64,000 nucleotides of DNA from positions 124,001 through 188,000 of the forward strand of contig NZ_JAJKLK010000008.1 of the NCBI RefSeq assembly GCF_020982545.1, in the 5' to 3' direction. Of the stretch, positions 1-8,355 are shown in pieces. The notes below the pieces were generated by a model, which ran no database searches, was not told the DNA's origin, and saw only the letters and a list, made by a program, of their open reading frames with translations. Made by a program: the position numbers and the translations under genes. Within the stretch, counting starts at the first letter, position 1; every line of letters starts with the position of its first letter. The DNA comes from Streptomyces sp. MNU76 (GTDB lineage Bacteria > Actinomycetota > Actinomycetes > Streptomycetales > Streptomycetaceae).

Positions 1-240
1 ATGGTGCTCGGGTTCGCTCAGGAGCTGTTCAGCCCTGCCACGGCTGACGGCGACGTCGACACCGACGCCGCCGAGGAGGACCTCGCCGTGATGGCCGACG
101 CATTTCCGCACCTCACGGCCATGGTGTCGGCCGAGTTGCACGATGCCGACGACCCGACGCTCGGCTGGTGTGACAGTCAGGCGGAGTTCGAGTTCACGCT
201 CGACCTGCTCCTGGACGGCCTCGACCGCGCCCGTCGCTGA
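1..240 (+). CDS. TetR/AcrR-family regulator, C-terminal part
   Basis: The window opens inside this gene. About 79 residues are visible, and the ATG at base 1 is probably internal. The acidic helical stretch and the ending FEFTLDLLLDGLDRARR match the C-terminal ligand-binding domain of TetR-type repressors, which commonly end in FEFGLDxLLDG. The DNA-binding N-terminus lies outside the window, so target and ligand cannot be read. The next 200 bp contain no recognisable gene before the IS5-type element. Confidence 0.6.
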   Translation: MVLGFAQELFSPATADGDVDTDAAEEDLAVMADAFPHLTAMVSAELHDADDPTLGWCDSQAEFEFTLDLLLDGLDRARR

Positions 241-453
241 CAGGGCCTGTGTGGACGGCCGCCAAGGCCCAGCCCTGTTTGTGGAGTACGCTGCAACCGG
301 GAGCGCAGGCGCCTATGCAACCCGGTTGGCCCGCCCGTGTGCAGGTCACCGGGCCCGCGCCGCAGCCCGCACCAGCGGACTTGCTGGGCAGCCTGTTCCG
401 CCTTCCGGGGCCATTGCCGACCATTGAGCACTGTGCTCGGGAGGCTCGTGCTG

Positions 454-482
454 GTCGCGGGCGGATGACTTCGGTGTAGATC
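454..482 (+). repeat. left terminal repeat of IS5-type element
   Basis: This copy faces the copies at 1321-1351 and 1937-1968. Against the complement of the right copy, 18 of 20 bases agree over GATGACTTCGGTGTAGATCA, and similarity continues outward for about 20 bp. Confidence 0.5.
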
Positions 483-487
483 ACCGG

Positions 488-1264
488 TCAGCGGGCAACT
501 TCACGGTTCGTCAGTACCAACAAAGCCCTGACCAGCGTGGTCGCCCACTTCGGGTCGGTGCGGACCTTGCCCAGGACCCTCCAGTTCTTCAGGTGGGCGA
601 AGCCGTGCTCGACCGGGGCACGGACCGCGGCCAGCGCCTTGTTGGACAGCTTCTGACCTCGGGTCAGAGGCCGGTTCCGGGCGGCCTTGTAGCCGGTGAT
701 CACCGCCGGGTCGGCGTCCGGACCGCTGTCGTCGAGGCCGACGAACCCCAGGTCGGCGATCGCACCGAGGCCGGCAGCCCGCAGGTGGGCGGTGAGCTTG
801 CCGTGACGGCAGGCGGTGATCTCCGAGGTGCGTCCGGGACGTGCGGCGGAGACCCAGATCAGCCGGCCCTTGTCATCGGTGAGCGCGATCACGAGCAGGC
901 CGTGGCATTTGTGCTTGCCGGAATAGTTCTTCCGGTTCGCCATGCCGGTACGGCGCCGGGTGCGTATCAGGGAGCCGTCCAGCAGTACGACTCCGCCACC
1001 CTTTCGGGCGATCTTCTTCAGCGCGCGGTCCAGGCGCGGGGCACGGGTGGCCAGCAGGCCGACGACTTCCCGCACCCACCGGGTGACGGTGGTGCGGTGG
1101 ATGCCGTTGCCACCGGCCAGGTCGCCGGGCCGCTGGTCACAACGCAGGACCGCCAGCACGATGCCGGCGATCTTCCCGGCGGGCAGCGCCCGCCACCGCG
1201 AGCCGATCTTCTTCAGATGACCGCGTATCAGGTCGGCGAGCCAGTTCAAGGTCGCGCTCGACAA
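488..1264 (-). CDS. IS5-family DDE transposase
   Basis: This transposase (about 258 residues) catalyses cut-and-paste movement of its IS. An N-terminal HTH region contains DLAGGNGIHRTTVTRWV. The catalytic domain has VVLLDGSLIRTRRR (first Asp), AIADLGFVGLDD (second Asp) and RAPVEHGFAHLKNWR (Glu), the usual DDE_Tnp_4 arrangement. No ATG or GTG lies in frame near the front. TTG at 1264 is the nearest usable start, but the conserved family sequence LVYTARLPLSSATLNWL begins upstream of it (to about 1287), so the native start codon may have been lost. The catalytic core looks complete. Confidence 0.85.
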   Translation of the reverse strand: MSSATLNWLADLIRGHLKKIGSRWRALPAGKIAGIVLAVLRCDQRPGDLAGGNGIHRTTVTRWVREVVGLLATRAPRLDRALKKIARKGGGVVLLDGSLIRTRRRTGMANRKNYSGKHKCHGLLVIALTDDKGRLIWVSAARPGRTSEITACRHGKLTAHLRAAGLGAIADLGFVGLDDSGPDADPAVITGYKAARNRPLTRGQKLSNKALAAVRAPVEHGFAHLKNWRVLGKVRTDPKWATTLVRALLVLTNREVAR

Positions 1265-1320
1265 CGGCAGGCGGGCGGTGTAAACAAGGCCGTCAGGACT
1301 CTCGGCGAGACTGTTGTTTT

Positions 1321-1351
1321 TTCTTCACACCAAACTCAACTGCCGCCGAAG
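1321..1351 (-). repeat. second copy of IS5-type terminal repeat
   Basis: The stretch ACACCAAACTCAACTGCCGCCGA recurs almost exactly at 1943-1967 in the same orientation (about 20 of 23 bases). It is inverted relative to the left end at 454-482. It lies between the transposase and the helix-turn-helix ORF. Confidence 0.45.
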
Positions 1352-1380
1352 GCCCGCCAGTTACGGCCAGCCCCGCGCGG

Positions 1381-1827
1381 CTACGAACGTGCGGTGAACC
1401 GCCCGTCGGGACGCTTGTGCAGCCAGCCGCGGTCGGCGAGCTTGGTCATCTTCGCCCGCAACGGCTCCAGCTTGCCGCGCACCGAGGCGTCCAGGCCCAG
1501 CCGCTCGCCGACCGCCCTGACCTGCACCGGGCCGTCGGCCTCCCGCACGATCGCCAGGATCTTTCGGTAGTCGCCGGGCAGCGCGCCCTCATCGGCCGCG
1601 TCGCTGCGGTGCGGGATGAGCAGGACTGCCCGCCCGGCTACCTTCGCCGATACCGGAGCGACAGCCTCGGCGTCGGCCTGAGCCTGCTCGGCCAGGCGGT
1701 TCAACACCCGCTCCGCGATCGCCAGTTCGTCCCGCTCGACCTAGACCTCCTGAAGCTGCTTGGTCAACTCCTCGGCGAGAGCGTACGGTTCGTTCCGGCG
1801 AGCGGTGATCCACTGCCGCTCCTGCAT
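1381..1827 (-). pseudogene. IS-associated helix-turn-helix ORF with internal TAG
   Basis: From ATG 1827 the reading is MQERQWITARRNEPYALAEE, then QLQEV, a TAG stop (1741-1743), then VERDELAIAERVLNRLAEQ and a winged-helix-like segment ending KLADRGWLHKRPDGRFTARS. The frame is continuous on both sides, so one substitution (GAG or CAG to TAG) has split a gene of about 148 codons. The downstream 108-residue piece could start at a GTG at 1707. Similar small helical proteins accompany IS elements in Streptomyces as far as I recall, but the function is unknown. It lies between two direct copies of the terminal repeat. Confidence 0.55.
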
Positions 1828-1936
1828 CCCGGGCCCTCCCGCGATCTCATGGCGTGCCGACCTGCCGACGGATCGTAGGCGGGGGCAGGTCGTGGGCGCA
1901 GCCGAACCCGGCATCCCGCCGGAACCAGACTCGCCC

Positions 1937-1968
1937 GATGATCTACACCAAGGTCATCTGCCGCCGAC
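1937..1968 (-). repeat. third copy of IS5-type terminal repeat
   Basis: TGATCTACACCAAGGTCATC followed by TGCCGCCGAC mirrors the left end at 454-482 and directly repeats 1321-1351. Matching to the left end continues to about 1984. It abuts the broken 3' end of the GlxA-like regulator. Confidence 0.5.
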
Positions 1969-2036
1969 CGGCGCGAGTACCCCAGTCGTCATTCACACCA
2001 GGCCCACGACCTGCGACTTCACGATGCACACCACTC

Positions 2037-2848
2037 TGTGAGATCAGCCAGCGGATCGGTGAGATCCCCTGGCTCCTCGCGAAGTGCCGCAGATAGCTGC
2101 GCTCGGACATCCGCGCCTCGCGGGCCAGCGTGCCCACCGTGATCGGTCCGCCCAGGTTCTTCAGCGCCCACGCCATGCTCCGCGCGAGTCCGTCGTCCTC
2201 CGGCGGGGCCGCCACCGACGCCTCGATGTACTGCGCCTGGTCGCCGTCCCGGTGCGGCTGGATCACCAGGCGGCGTGCCACCGTATTGGCCAGCTCCGTC
2301 CCGAAGTCCTTGCGCACCAGGTGCAGGAACAGATCCAGACTGGCGGCACTGCCGGCACCGGTCAGGACGTCGCCCTCGTCCACGTACAGCGGATTCGGAT
2401 CCACCTCGACCAGCGGGTGGCGGGTGCGCAGCAGACCGGCCCACCGCCAGTGCGTGGTGGCGCGCCGGCCGTCCAGCAGTCCGGCCGCCGCCAGCTTGTA
2501 GGCGCCCGTGCACGTGGAGACTACGCGCGCACCGGCCCGGTGCGCGGCGCGCAGCTCCTCGATCAGCGCGTCGGACGGCGGTGCGTCCAGATCGGCGCTG
2601 CTGGGCACGATGACGGTGTGGGCGGTGCGCAGCTGCCGCAGCCCATAGCGCGTGGTCAGCACGGCACCGCCCGCCAGGGGGACGGAGGTGGGCCGCTCCG
2701 CGCAGAGCCGCAGCTCGTAGCGTCCGGGGATCAGGTCGCCCAGGTACGGGCCGAAGACGGCCGTGGCCATGCCGACCTCGAAGGCCGAGGTCTCGTCCGT
2801 CACCAGCACGGCGACCCGGTAAGGGGCCTCTGCCCGCCGCTCTCTCAT
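2037..2848 (-). pseudogene. GlxA-like AraC-family regulator, 3' end lost
   Basis: This is a regulator of the DJ-1/PfpI plus AraC-HTH type. Residues about 10-175 form the amidotransferase-like sensor domain (nucleophile-elbow region STCTGAYKLAAAGLL). Residues about 215 onward begin the HTH domain (VGTLAREARMSERSYLRHF). Homology stops after RWLISQ, where the second helix-turn-helix should follow, and an unrelated tail runs on to 1943. The break coincides with the IS-related repeat at 1937-1984, so insertion or a subsequent deletion removed roughly the last 60 residues. DNA binding is probably lost. ATG 2848 is the natural start. Confidence 0.75.
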
Positions 2849-3021
2849 CGCTCGCTCCTCCCTCGGTATGACGGAGTCCCTGGCGGAATCTTATCGAAGG
2901 GTGTCATTGCCGCCACTGGTCCGCGTCGTGCGCTCACGGAAGGCTGGTGATGTCAGCAGGACGAAGAGACGCAGAGACGTATCGGCGCAGAGACGCAGGG
3001 ATGAAGAGAGGTGGAGACGGA
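2849..3021. other. intergenic stretch with short direct repeats
   Basis: No gene is visible. The sequence around 2955-3012 repeats GCAGAGACG and AAGAGA several times (AGAGACGCAGAGACG, then GCAGAGACGCAGG). It could hold the promoter of the leftward GlxA-like gene. Confidence 0.3.
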
Positions 3022-3144
3022 ATGTACGCACCGGGTATCGCCTTCAAGCGCTTCTTCCGTGACGTGGTGTACGGCATCGACACGGCCCACGCGATCCGTC
3101 ACGGGCTGCGGCCGGCGCCCCCGCCCGCGCACTGGAACGACTGA
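3022..3144 (+). CDS. small basic protein, 40 residues, unknown
   Basis: ATG 3022 follows the purine-rich stretch GAGGTGGAGACGGA, a good ribosome-binding site. The product begins MYAPGIAFKRFFRDVVYGID and ends AHWND. I recognise no family and no membrane segment. It lies head-on to a membrane-protein tail ending at 3168. It may be a real small gene or the end of a larger lost one. Confidence 0.35.
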   Translation: MYAPGIAFKRFFRDVVYGIDTAHAIRHGLRPAPPPAHWND

Positions 3145-3167
3145 GCGGCGCGCCGGGGGCGCCGAGC

Positions 3168-3248
3168 TCACTTCCGGCCGGACGCCAGCGTGTTGCCGAT
3201 GGAGGCGAGCACGACCGCCACGATCCCGGCGATCTGCCAGGCACGCAC
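3168..3248 (-). pseudogene. C-terminal fragment of a membrane protein
   Basis: The minus strand reads WQIAGIVAVVLASIGNTLAS, then GRK and a stop at 3168. This is a typical final transmembrane helix plus short basic tail. The upstream coding sequence is gone: at about 3249 the sequence switches to a methyltransferase on the other strand. It is therefore a remnant on one side of a deletion or inversion junction. A transporter is likely, but the family cannot be told from 24 residues. Confidence 0.45.
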
Positions 3249-3750
3249 CCGTGTCAACGCCGCCCGTCACGGCCAGTCGTTTCCTATCGTCCAGTCGGAC
3301 TGGAGACGGCTGCGGGAGAACATCGACGGCCGTTACGACGCGATCGTCTGCCTCGGGAGCTCCTTCCCCCATCTCTTCCAGGAGTCCGAGCGCCGAGCGG
3401 TCCTCGCCGAGTTCCATCAGGCGCTGAACCCCGGCGGTGTGCTCGTCGTCGACCACCGCAACTTCGACGCCATCCGCCGCCACCGCTACCGCAGCAGTGG
3501 CAACTACTACTACTGCGGGACGGGGGCCTCGGTCTCGGTCGCGCACATCGACGACCGGCTCTGCCGTTTCCGCTACGACTTCCCCGGCGGCGACACCCAC
3601 CATTTGGAGGTGTACCCGATCCTGTCCGCCGAACTGTCCGACCTGCTCGTGGACTCCGGATTCGCGGCGGTCGAGGAATTCGGTGACTTCGACCGGAACT
3701 TCGACGACGACACCACCGATTTCATCATCCACGTCGCCAGGAAGCCCTGA
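3249..3750 (+). pseudogene. glycine/sarcosine N-methyltransferase-like, N-terminus lost
   Basis: From about 3249 the frame reads RVNAARHGQSFPIVQSDWRR, YDAIVCLGSSFPHLF and LNPGGVLVVDHRNFD, the middle and C-terminal motifs of class-I SAM methyltransferases of the glycine/sarcosine/dimethylglycine type. Motif I (the glycine-rich SAM loop) and about 70 upstream residues are missing. The apparent start at 3190 belongs to unrelated sequence. An intact enzyme of this group would N-methylate glycine towards betaine. As it stands it cannot bind SAM normally. The 3' end looks intact (FIIHVARKP). Confidence 0.6.
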
Positions 3751-3800
3751 CACGACCGGCCCACACCAGTTGGTCGGACAGGTAGAGAAAGGCACCGGTT

Positions 3801-4512
3801 GTGGCAACCGAGACTTCGCCACCCACACCACGCTCACGCGTCGTCGCCGCGTTCGTCATCACGGCGCTGCTGACCAGCTTCGTGGCGGCCACCTACGGAT
3901 TCGGGTTCTATCTCTTCGCGCAGATCGTCACCGACATGCGCAAGGACCTCGGCTTCGGCTACACCGTCGTCGGTACGGTCACGGCGTCGGGACAGCTCGG
4001 ATTCCTGCTGTTCGCGCTGCTCGGCACCTGGCTCTCCACCCGAGTGGGCGGCGGTCAGGTGACCATCGGCTCGGCCGCCCTGTGCGGTCTGTGCCTGGTG
4101 CTCATACCGCTCACGGACAGCATCGTCGTCATCGGTGTGCTGCTCACGATCATGGGCGGCACGGCGGCCTCCGTCTATGTACCGCTGGTCGAGATCGTCG
4201 GCAGGACCATCGACTACGAACACCGCGGCAAGGTGCTGGGCCTGATCTCCAGCGGCACCAGCTACGGCGTCTTCGTCAACAGTCTCCTGGTCCCGTCGTT
4301 CGTCGGCGCCGGCAACTGGCGCGGCCTCTGGTACTGCGTCGGACTCGGCACCCTGACCTCCACCGCCATCGCGGCCTTCGCCTTCCACGGGCTGGGACTG
4401 TTCCGGAGCGAGCGGGCCTCCGATCCGGCCGGCGACGCGCTGGGCCCCCGAACCCCGGGGACCACGGTCCGCGACGACAGCGCGCGGGCGGGCTGGCGCA
4501 TGGTGCTCGTCC
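3801..4512 (+). pseudogene. MFS transporter, N-terminal half only
   Basis: GTG or ATG near 3801 opens MATETSPPTPRSRVVAAFVI. About six transmembrane segments follow, ending near FAFHGLGLFRSERAS and the central loop. In family members six more helices follow. Here homology ends at about 4512 (GWRMVLV), and the frame runs into unrelated sequence to 5033. The gene is thus cut in the linker between its two six-helix halves. Unlike the junction at 3249 there is no IS at the break. It follows the methyltransferase remnant by 50 bp, and the two may once have formed an operon. Confidence 0.65.
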
Positions 4513-4732
4513 CCAGAGCACGACACCGGCGACGTCGAGGTGGAGTTCGAGGTCCTCGCAGCGCGCGGCCGGCCAGCGCAGTCCCGCGTGGACGTGCGAG
4601 TTGGGTGGGGAAGAAGGCTTCACCGCTGGGCCGGTGGTCGAGAGACCATCCGGCCGGCAAGTCCTTTGAACGGGTGCATGTCACGGCACCCTGCCCGCCG
4701 ACCGGTCTCGCGCCGCCGGGTCCGACGCGCTG

Positions 4733-5045
4733 TCACGTGACCGCCCCGGCGGCCGCTCCCGTTCTGAGATCGGGGCCCCATCGGTCGATCGCCGACCGGA
4801 GGTCCAGCGGGAGCGGTTTCTGGTTCTCGTCCGAGATCGGCCAGTCGGCGCGTGGGGTGCGCCACAGCACCTCGAACTCGTTGCCGTCCGGGTCCACGCC
4901 GTGCAGGGACTTGGCCGTCAGGAAGTCGGTGCTCCCGGTCAGAGCCTGGCGCGCCTTGAGCAGCTCCGCCGTCTCGGCGAGTTCACCCATCGCGTCCGAC
5001 GGGATCAGCCACGCGGGGTCGTCCGGTCGATGACGGACCGCGGAT
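4733..5045 (-). pseudogene. VOC (glyoxalase/dioxygenase-like) protein, C-terminal part
   Basis: The minus-strand frame reads AWLIPSDAMGELAETAELLK, SKSLH-type KSLHGVDPDGNEFEVLWRTP and PLPLDLRSAIDRWGPDL. This is the closing beta-alpha-beta module of a catechol-2,3-dioxygenase-like VOC protein, with the metal-ligand glutamate in DPDGNEFEVLW. The N-terminal module is absent. The frame stays open upstream to 5392 but in unrelated composition, so the open frame overstates the gene. It ends close to the MFS remnant, in opposite orientation. Confidence 0.55.
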
Positions 5046-5501
5046 CGGCGCCGATCCGCTCGAAGGAGGAGAGCCTGTGACGCCGGGATCCCCTGGGGGC
5101 GGGTCGGCACGGGTGCCGAACCAGCGGTGCAGCCCCAGGGGAGCTGACCGGCGCCGCGGAATCGGCGGCGGGGAAGAGCAGCACCCCGCAGGCCGGCCGC
5201 AGCAGTGCGGAGGCGCTCGTCCCGGCCCGCAGCCGACCAGGTGCTCCTGCAGGACTCGGCAGCCGGGCAGCGAAAGGTCGCGGAGCCCGACCTCGTGACG
5301 GGCCTCCAGGCCGGTGACCGCGCGGGCCGGGTGGAGGCCCACTCGGCCCGCATGGTCAGTTCGCCGAGCACGCGGGTGCCCATCAGCAGCACCGGGGCCG
5401 GCCGGGGCAGCTCCCCCTGTCGGCTTGCGAACTGGCCGGTGAGGCCGACGTTCCTGCCCCGGCCTCACCGGCCTCACCGGCCTCCGCCGAAACCGCGCCG
5501 G
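5046..5501. other. no intact gene
   Basis: Several frames are open because of GC content. None has a recognisable domain or a consistent third-position pattern across the stretch. It separates the VOC remnant from the P450 and includes the downstream region of the ebo-type operon. Confidence 0.35.
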
Positions 5502-6686
5502 CTACCAGCCGACCGGCAGCGACCGCACCCCGTGCACCGTGGTCATCGTCAGCGCGAAGTCCTCCGGCGGTGCGGTCAGGCGTAGGCCCGGCAGACGGTC
5601 GAAGAGCGCGGGCAGGCCGACCTGGAGTTCCGCGCGGGCCAGGGACTGGCCGATGCACTGGTGCAGTCCGTGGCCGAAGGCCAGATGGCCGGAGGCACCG
5701 CGGCGCACGTCCAGGGTGTCGGGCTGGGCGAAGACGGACGGGTCGCGGTTGGCGGCCTGGAGCGCCACGACCACGCCCTCGCCCGCGCGGATGCGGACAC
5801 CGGCCACCTCCACGTCCTCGGTGGCCACCCGGCGCAGCCCAGAGTGCGCGACGGTCAGATGACGCAGGAGTTCCTCCACGGCACCGGGCCACAGGCCGGG
5901 GTCCGCGCGCAGGGCGGCCAGTTGCGCGGGGTTGCGCAGCAGGGCCACGACCGCCAGCGGGAACATGTTCGCGGTCGTCTCGTGGCCGGCCACCAGCAGC
6001 AGCGAGGCGATGCCGACGGCCTCGGGCGCGCTGATCTCGCCGGTCGCCACCCGGTCCCGTGCGAGCCGGGAGAGGAGGTCGTCGGCGGGCTCCCGGCCGC
6101 GCCGGGCCAGCAGCTCGCCCAGGTAGGTGTGGAGGGCCTTGCGGGCGGCCATCATCTCGTCCGGCCCCGACGACAGACTGCTGAACGCTTTGGCCTGCCT
6201 CTGGAAGAAGTCGTGGTCCTCGTACGGCACGCCGAGCAGCTCGCAGATGGCGAGCGACGGCAGCGGCAGGGAGTAGGCCTCGACCAGGTCGGCGGCCGTG
6301 GCGCCGTCCGTCGTCATCGTGTCGAGCAGTTCGCCGCAGATCCGGGCGATCGCCGGCTTCAGCTGCTCGATGCGGCGGAAGGTGAAGTCGGGGATCAGGA
6401 CGCGGCGCAGACGGGTGTGGTCGGGCGGTTCCATCATGAAGAACTGGCCCGGCGCCCGGGGCGGCGACTGCGAGCGGAAGCCGGGGAAGCCGTCGAGGGT
6501 CGCGTCGGCGCTGAAGCGGGGGTCGGCCAGGACGGCGCGTGCGTCCTCGTGCCGGGTGATCAGCCAGGGGCTGTTGTCGCCCCAGATAGTCACCCGGCGG
6601 ATCGGCTCCTCGGTACGCCACTTGGCGTACTCGGGCGAGGGGTCGAGCAGCGGGCGGAGGGTGGGGAGAGACGGGTGGGTGGTCAT
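5502..6686 (-). CDS. cytochrome P450
   Basis: This complete soluble bacterial P450 (394 residues) should insert one oxygen atom from O2 into an unknown substrate, using ferredoxin electrons. The I-helix AGHETTA is at 233-239, the K-helix EELLR at 271-275, and the heme loop FGHGLHQCIG at 337-346 with ligand Cys344. The start ATG 6686 overlaps the stop of the phosphatase gene by ATGA, so the two are translationally coupled and it is the last gene of the ebo-type operon. No ferredoxin gene is adjacent. A P450 in such a cluster suggests that the transported metabolite is also oxidised, which is inference. Confidence 0.92.
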   Translation of the reverse strand: MTTHPSLPTLRPLLDPSPEYAKWRTEEPIRRVTIWGDNSPWLITRHEDARAVLADPRFSADATLDGFPGFRSQSPPRAPGQFFMMEPPDHTRLRRVLIPDFTFRRIEQLKPAIARICGELLDTMTTDGATAADLVEAYSLPLPSLAICELLGVPYEDHDFFQRQAKAFSSLSSGPDEMMAARKALHTYLGELLARRGREPADDLLSRLARDRVATGEISAPEAVGIASLLLVAGHETTANMFPLAVVALLRNPAQLAALRADPGLWPGAVEELLRHLTVAHSGLRRVATEDVEVAGVRIRAGEGVVVALQAANRDPSVFAQPDTLDVRRGASGHLAFGHGLHQCIGQSLARAELQVGLPALFDRLPGLRLTAPPEDFALTMTTVHGVRSLPVGW

Positions 6687-8083
6687 GCGTGAGGCTCCTC
6701 TTCCGACAGGCCCGCGAGGCCCAGCAGCAGGGACTTGATCTCGGTGGCGGCGTACGCCTCCCGGGCCGGCTCGCTCGTGGAGCACAGCAGGACGGGGCCG
6801 TCGTCGGGGTGGGCGGGGAGCCGGCCGTGGCTGCCGCTGACGCCGGCGGGATTCAGCGGCACCGTGCTGATGCGGTAGCGGAAGCCCAGCTTCTTGCGGG
6901 CGACCTGGCCGACGGCGCGCAGCTTCACCGCGGGGACGGTCTCGTCGTAGAGCAGCTCGGCGGGGTCGTAGCCGGGCTTGCGGTGGATCTCGACCTGGCG
7001 GGCGAAGTCGGGGGCACGCTCGTCGTCGAGCCAGTAATAGTACGTGAACCAGGCGTCCGGGTCGGCGACTGCGACGAGTTCGCCGGAGCGTTCGTGGTCC
7101 AAGCCGTGCGAGGCCTTGCCCTCGGCGTCCAACACCTGTTCCACACCGTCGAGTTCGGCCAGGAGCTTGGCGACCTCCGCGGTGTCGGCCGGGTCCCGTA
7201 CGTACACGTGGGCCACCTGGTGGTCGGCGACGGCGAAGGCCCGTGAGGTCCAGGGGTCGAGGTACTCCATGCCGTCCTGGGTGTGCACCTGGAGCAGTCC
7301 GGCCCGGCGCAGGGCGCGGTTGATGTCCACGGGGCGGGAGACGGGCGTGATGCCGTACTCGCTGAGCGCGACCACCGTGGCGCCCTCGCGCAGGAAGTGG
7401 TCGAGCAACGGGCGCAGCGCGTCGTCGAGTTCGCGTGCGGCGCGGATCGTGGCGGGTGAGTCCGGGCCGGATCGCTGGGGCTCGTAGTCGAGTTGGGGGA
7501 GGTAGACGAGGGTGAGGTCCGGGTCGTGCTCGTCGAAGACCTGGCGGGCGGCGCCCAGGATCCACTGGGTGGAGGGCATGCCGGCGTTGGGGCCCCAGTA
7601 GGTGAACAGGGGGAACGGGCCGAGGCGGTCGGTGAGTTCGTCGTGCAGGGTCGGCGGCCAGGTGTAGCAGTCGGGTTCCTTGCGGCCGTCGGAGTAGTAG
7701 ACCGGGCGCGGGGTGACGGTGAGGTCGACGTCCGCGCCCATCGCGTACCACCAGCAGATGTTGGCGACCTTGTAGTCGGGGTCGGTCCTGCGGGCGGTCT
7801 CCCAGATCTTCTCCCCGCCGACCAGTGCGTTGTGCTGGCGCCACAGCAGCACCTCGCCGAGGTCGCGGAAGTACCAGCCGTTGCCGACCGCGCCGTGCCC
7901 GGAGGGCGGTTCGCCGGTGAGGAAGGTGGACTGGACCGTGCAGGTCACGGCGGGCAGGACGGGGTCGAGCCGGGCCCGGAAGCCGCGCTCGCCGAGGGCT
8001 GCCACGGCGGGCATGTGCGCGAGCAGCTTGGGGGTGAGACCGACGATGTCGAGAACGACGAGCCGGTTGGGTCGGGTACTCAT
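6683..8083 (-). CDS. alkaline-phosphatase-superfamily hydrolase (EboF-like)
   Basis: This 466-residue enzyme resembles nucleotide pyrophosphatase/phosphodiesterases. Asp12 in VVLDIVGL and Thr47 in PAVTCTV fit the first metal ligand and the nucleophile. STFLTGEPPSGHGAVGNGW is the following signature loop, and ALSEYGITP and SGSHGR fit later metal sites. No signal peptide is seen, so it should be cytoplasmic. Members of this family accompany EboA, EboB (TatD), EboC (UbiA) and EboE in ebo clusters. ATG 8083 overlaps the stop of the small upstream ORF (ATGA), and the stop overlaps the P450 start. The substrate is unknown. Confidence 0.85.
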   Translation of the reverse strand: MSTRPNRLVVLDIVGLTPKLLAHMPAVAALGERGFRARLDPVLPAVTCTVQSTFLTGEPPSGHGAVGNGWYFRDLGEVLLWRQHNALVGGEKIWETARRTDPDYKVANICWWYAMGADVDLTVTPRPVYYSDGRKEPDCYTWPPTLHDELTDRLGPFPLFTYWGPNAGMPSTQWILGAARQVFDEHDPDLTLVYLPQLDYEPQRSGPDSPATIRAARELDDALRPLLDHFLREGATVVALSEYGITPVSRPVDINRALRRAGLLQVHTQDGMEYLDPWTSRAFAVADHQVAHVYVRDPADTAEVAKLLAELDGVEQVLDAEGKASHGLDHERSGELVAVADPDAWFTYYYWLDDERAPDFARQVEIHRKPGYDPAELLYDETVPAVKLRAVGQVARKKLGFRYRISTVPLNPAGVSGSHGRLPAHPDDGPVLLCSTSEPAREAYAATEIKSLLLGLAGLSEEEPHA

Positions 8084-8355
8084 CGCTGGTTCTCCTCGGT
8101 GCTAGGGGGTGTTTCGAAAGTCCTGTGCGGTGCCCGCGGTGTCCGGTGCGTGCTCTCGGCGTGCCGGACGAAAGCCCTCGTACTGGACGTACTTGGGGTT
8201 TCGGCCGGTGCGGCGAGAGTGCGTGCCGGGCGCCGTGGGTGCTGTGCGGGACTTTCGAAACACCCCCTAGTCCGGAGGTTCATCGCGGGTTCTCCTCGAT
8301 GGTGGGCCGGGAGCCGACCGGGGGCTTCCCGGTGGGGCCGCGTCGTCCGGGTCAT
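8080..8355 (-). CDS. small linking ORF carrying an in-frame MITE
   Basis: ATG 8355 overlaps the EboE stop (ATGA) and the TGA at 8080 overlaps the phosphatase ATG. The ORF therefore couples the two genes end to end. It reads MTRTTRPHREAPGRLPAHHR, later AMNLRT, then 55 codons of MITE, then STEENQR. Without the MITE it would encode about 36 residues and still end at the same overlap. The Arg/Pro/His-rich sequence matches no family. It may work only as a ribosome-relay leader, or it may be spurious. A second GAGGAGAACC ribosome-binding site lies before the internal ATG. Confidence 0.35.
   Translation of the reverse strand: MTRTTRPHREAPGRLPAHHRGEPAMNLRTRGCFESPAQHPRRPARTLAAPAETPSTSSTRAFVRHAESTHRTPRAPHRTFETPPSTEENQR
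8102..8270. repeat. 169-bp palindromic MITE, copy 1
   Basis: Ends are CTAGGGGGTGTTTCGAAAG and its exact complement. Target duplication is probably CTAG or TA. The whole element is identical, in reverse orientation, to 30838-31006. The net insertion of 165 bp keeps the surrounding frame open. It encodes no transposase, so it must have been mobilised in trans. Confidence 0.85.

Larger units (their letters stand above)
453..1351 (-). mobile_element. IS5-family insertion sequence, about 0.9 kb
   Basis: The element carries one DDE transposase on the minus strand. It is bracketed by imperfect inverted repeats: GATGACTTCGGTGTAGATCA (463-482) facing the complement of TTCTTCACACCAAACTCAAC (1321-1340), with further matches outside both. 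A third copy of the same end lies at 1937-1967, so the mobilised unit could also reach about 1970 and include the helix-turn-helix ORF. I find no clear target duplication. An IS of about 0.9 kb with one ORF is normal for the IS5 family. Confidence 0.6.

Noticed and set aside
3190..3750. Complete methyltransferase starting at 3190
   Set aside because: The first 20 codons are antisense to a membrane-protein tail and motif I is missing, so it is a truncated gene.
3437..5033. 410-codon plus-strand frames at 3437-4669 and 3801-5033 as full proteins
   Set aside because: The first is a shadow of two genes. The second loses MFS homology at about 4512 and continues into antisense VOC sequence.
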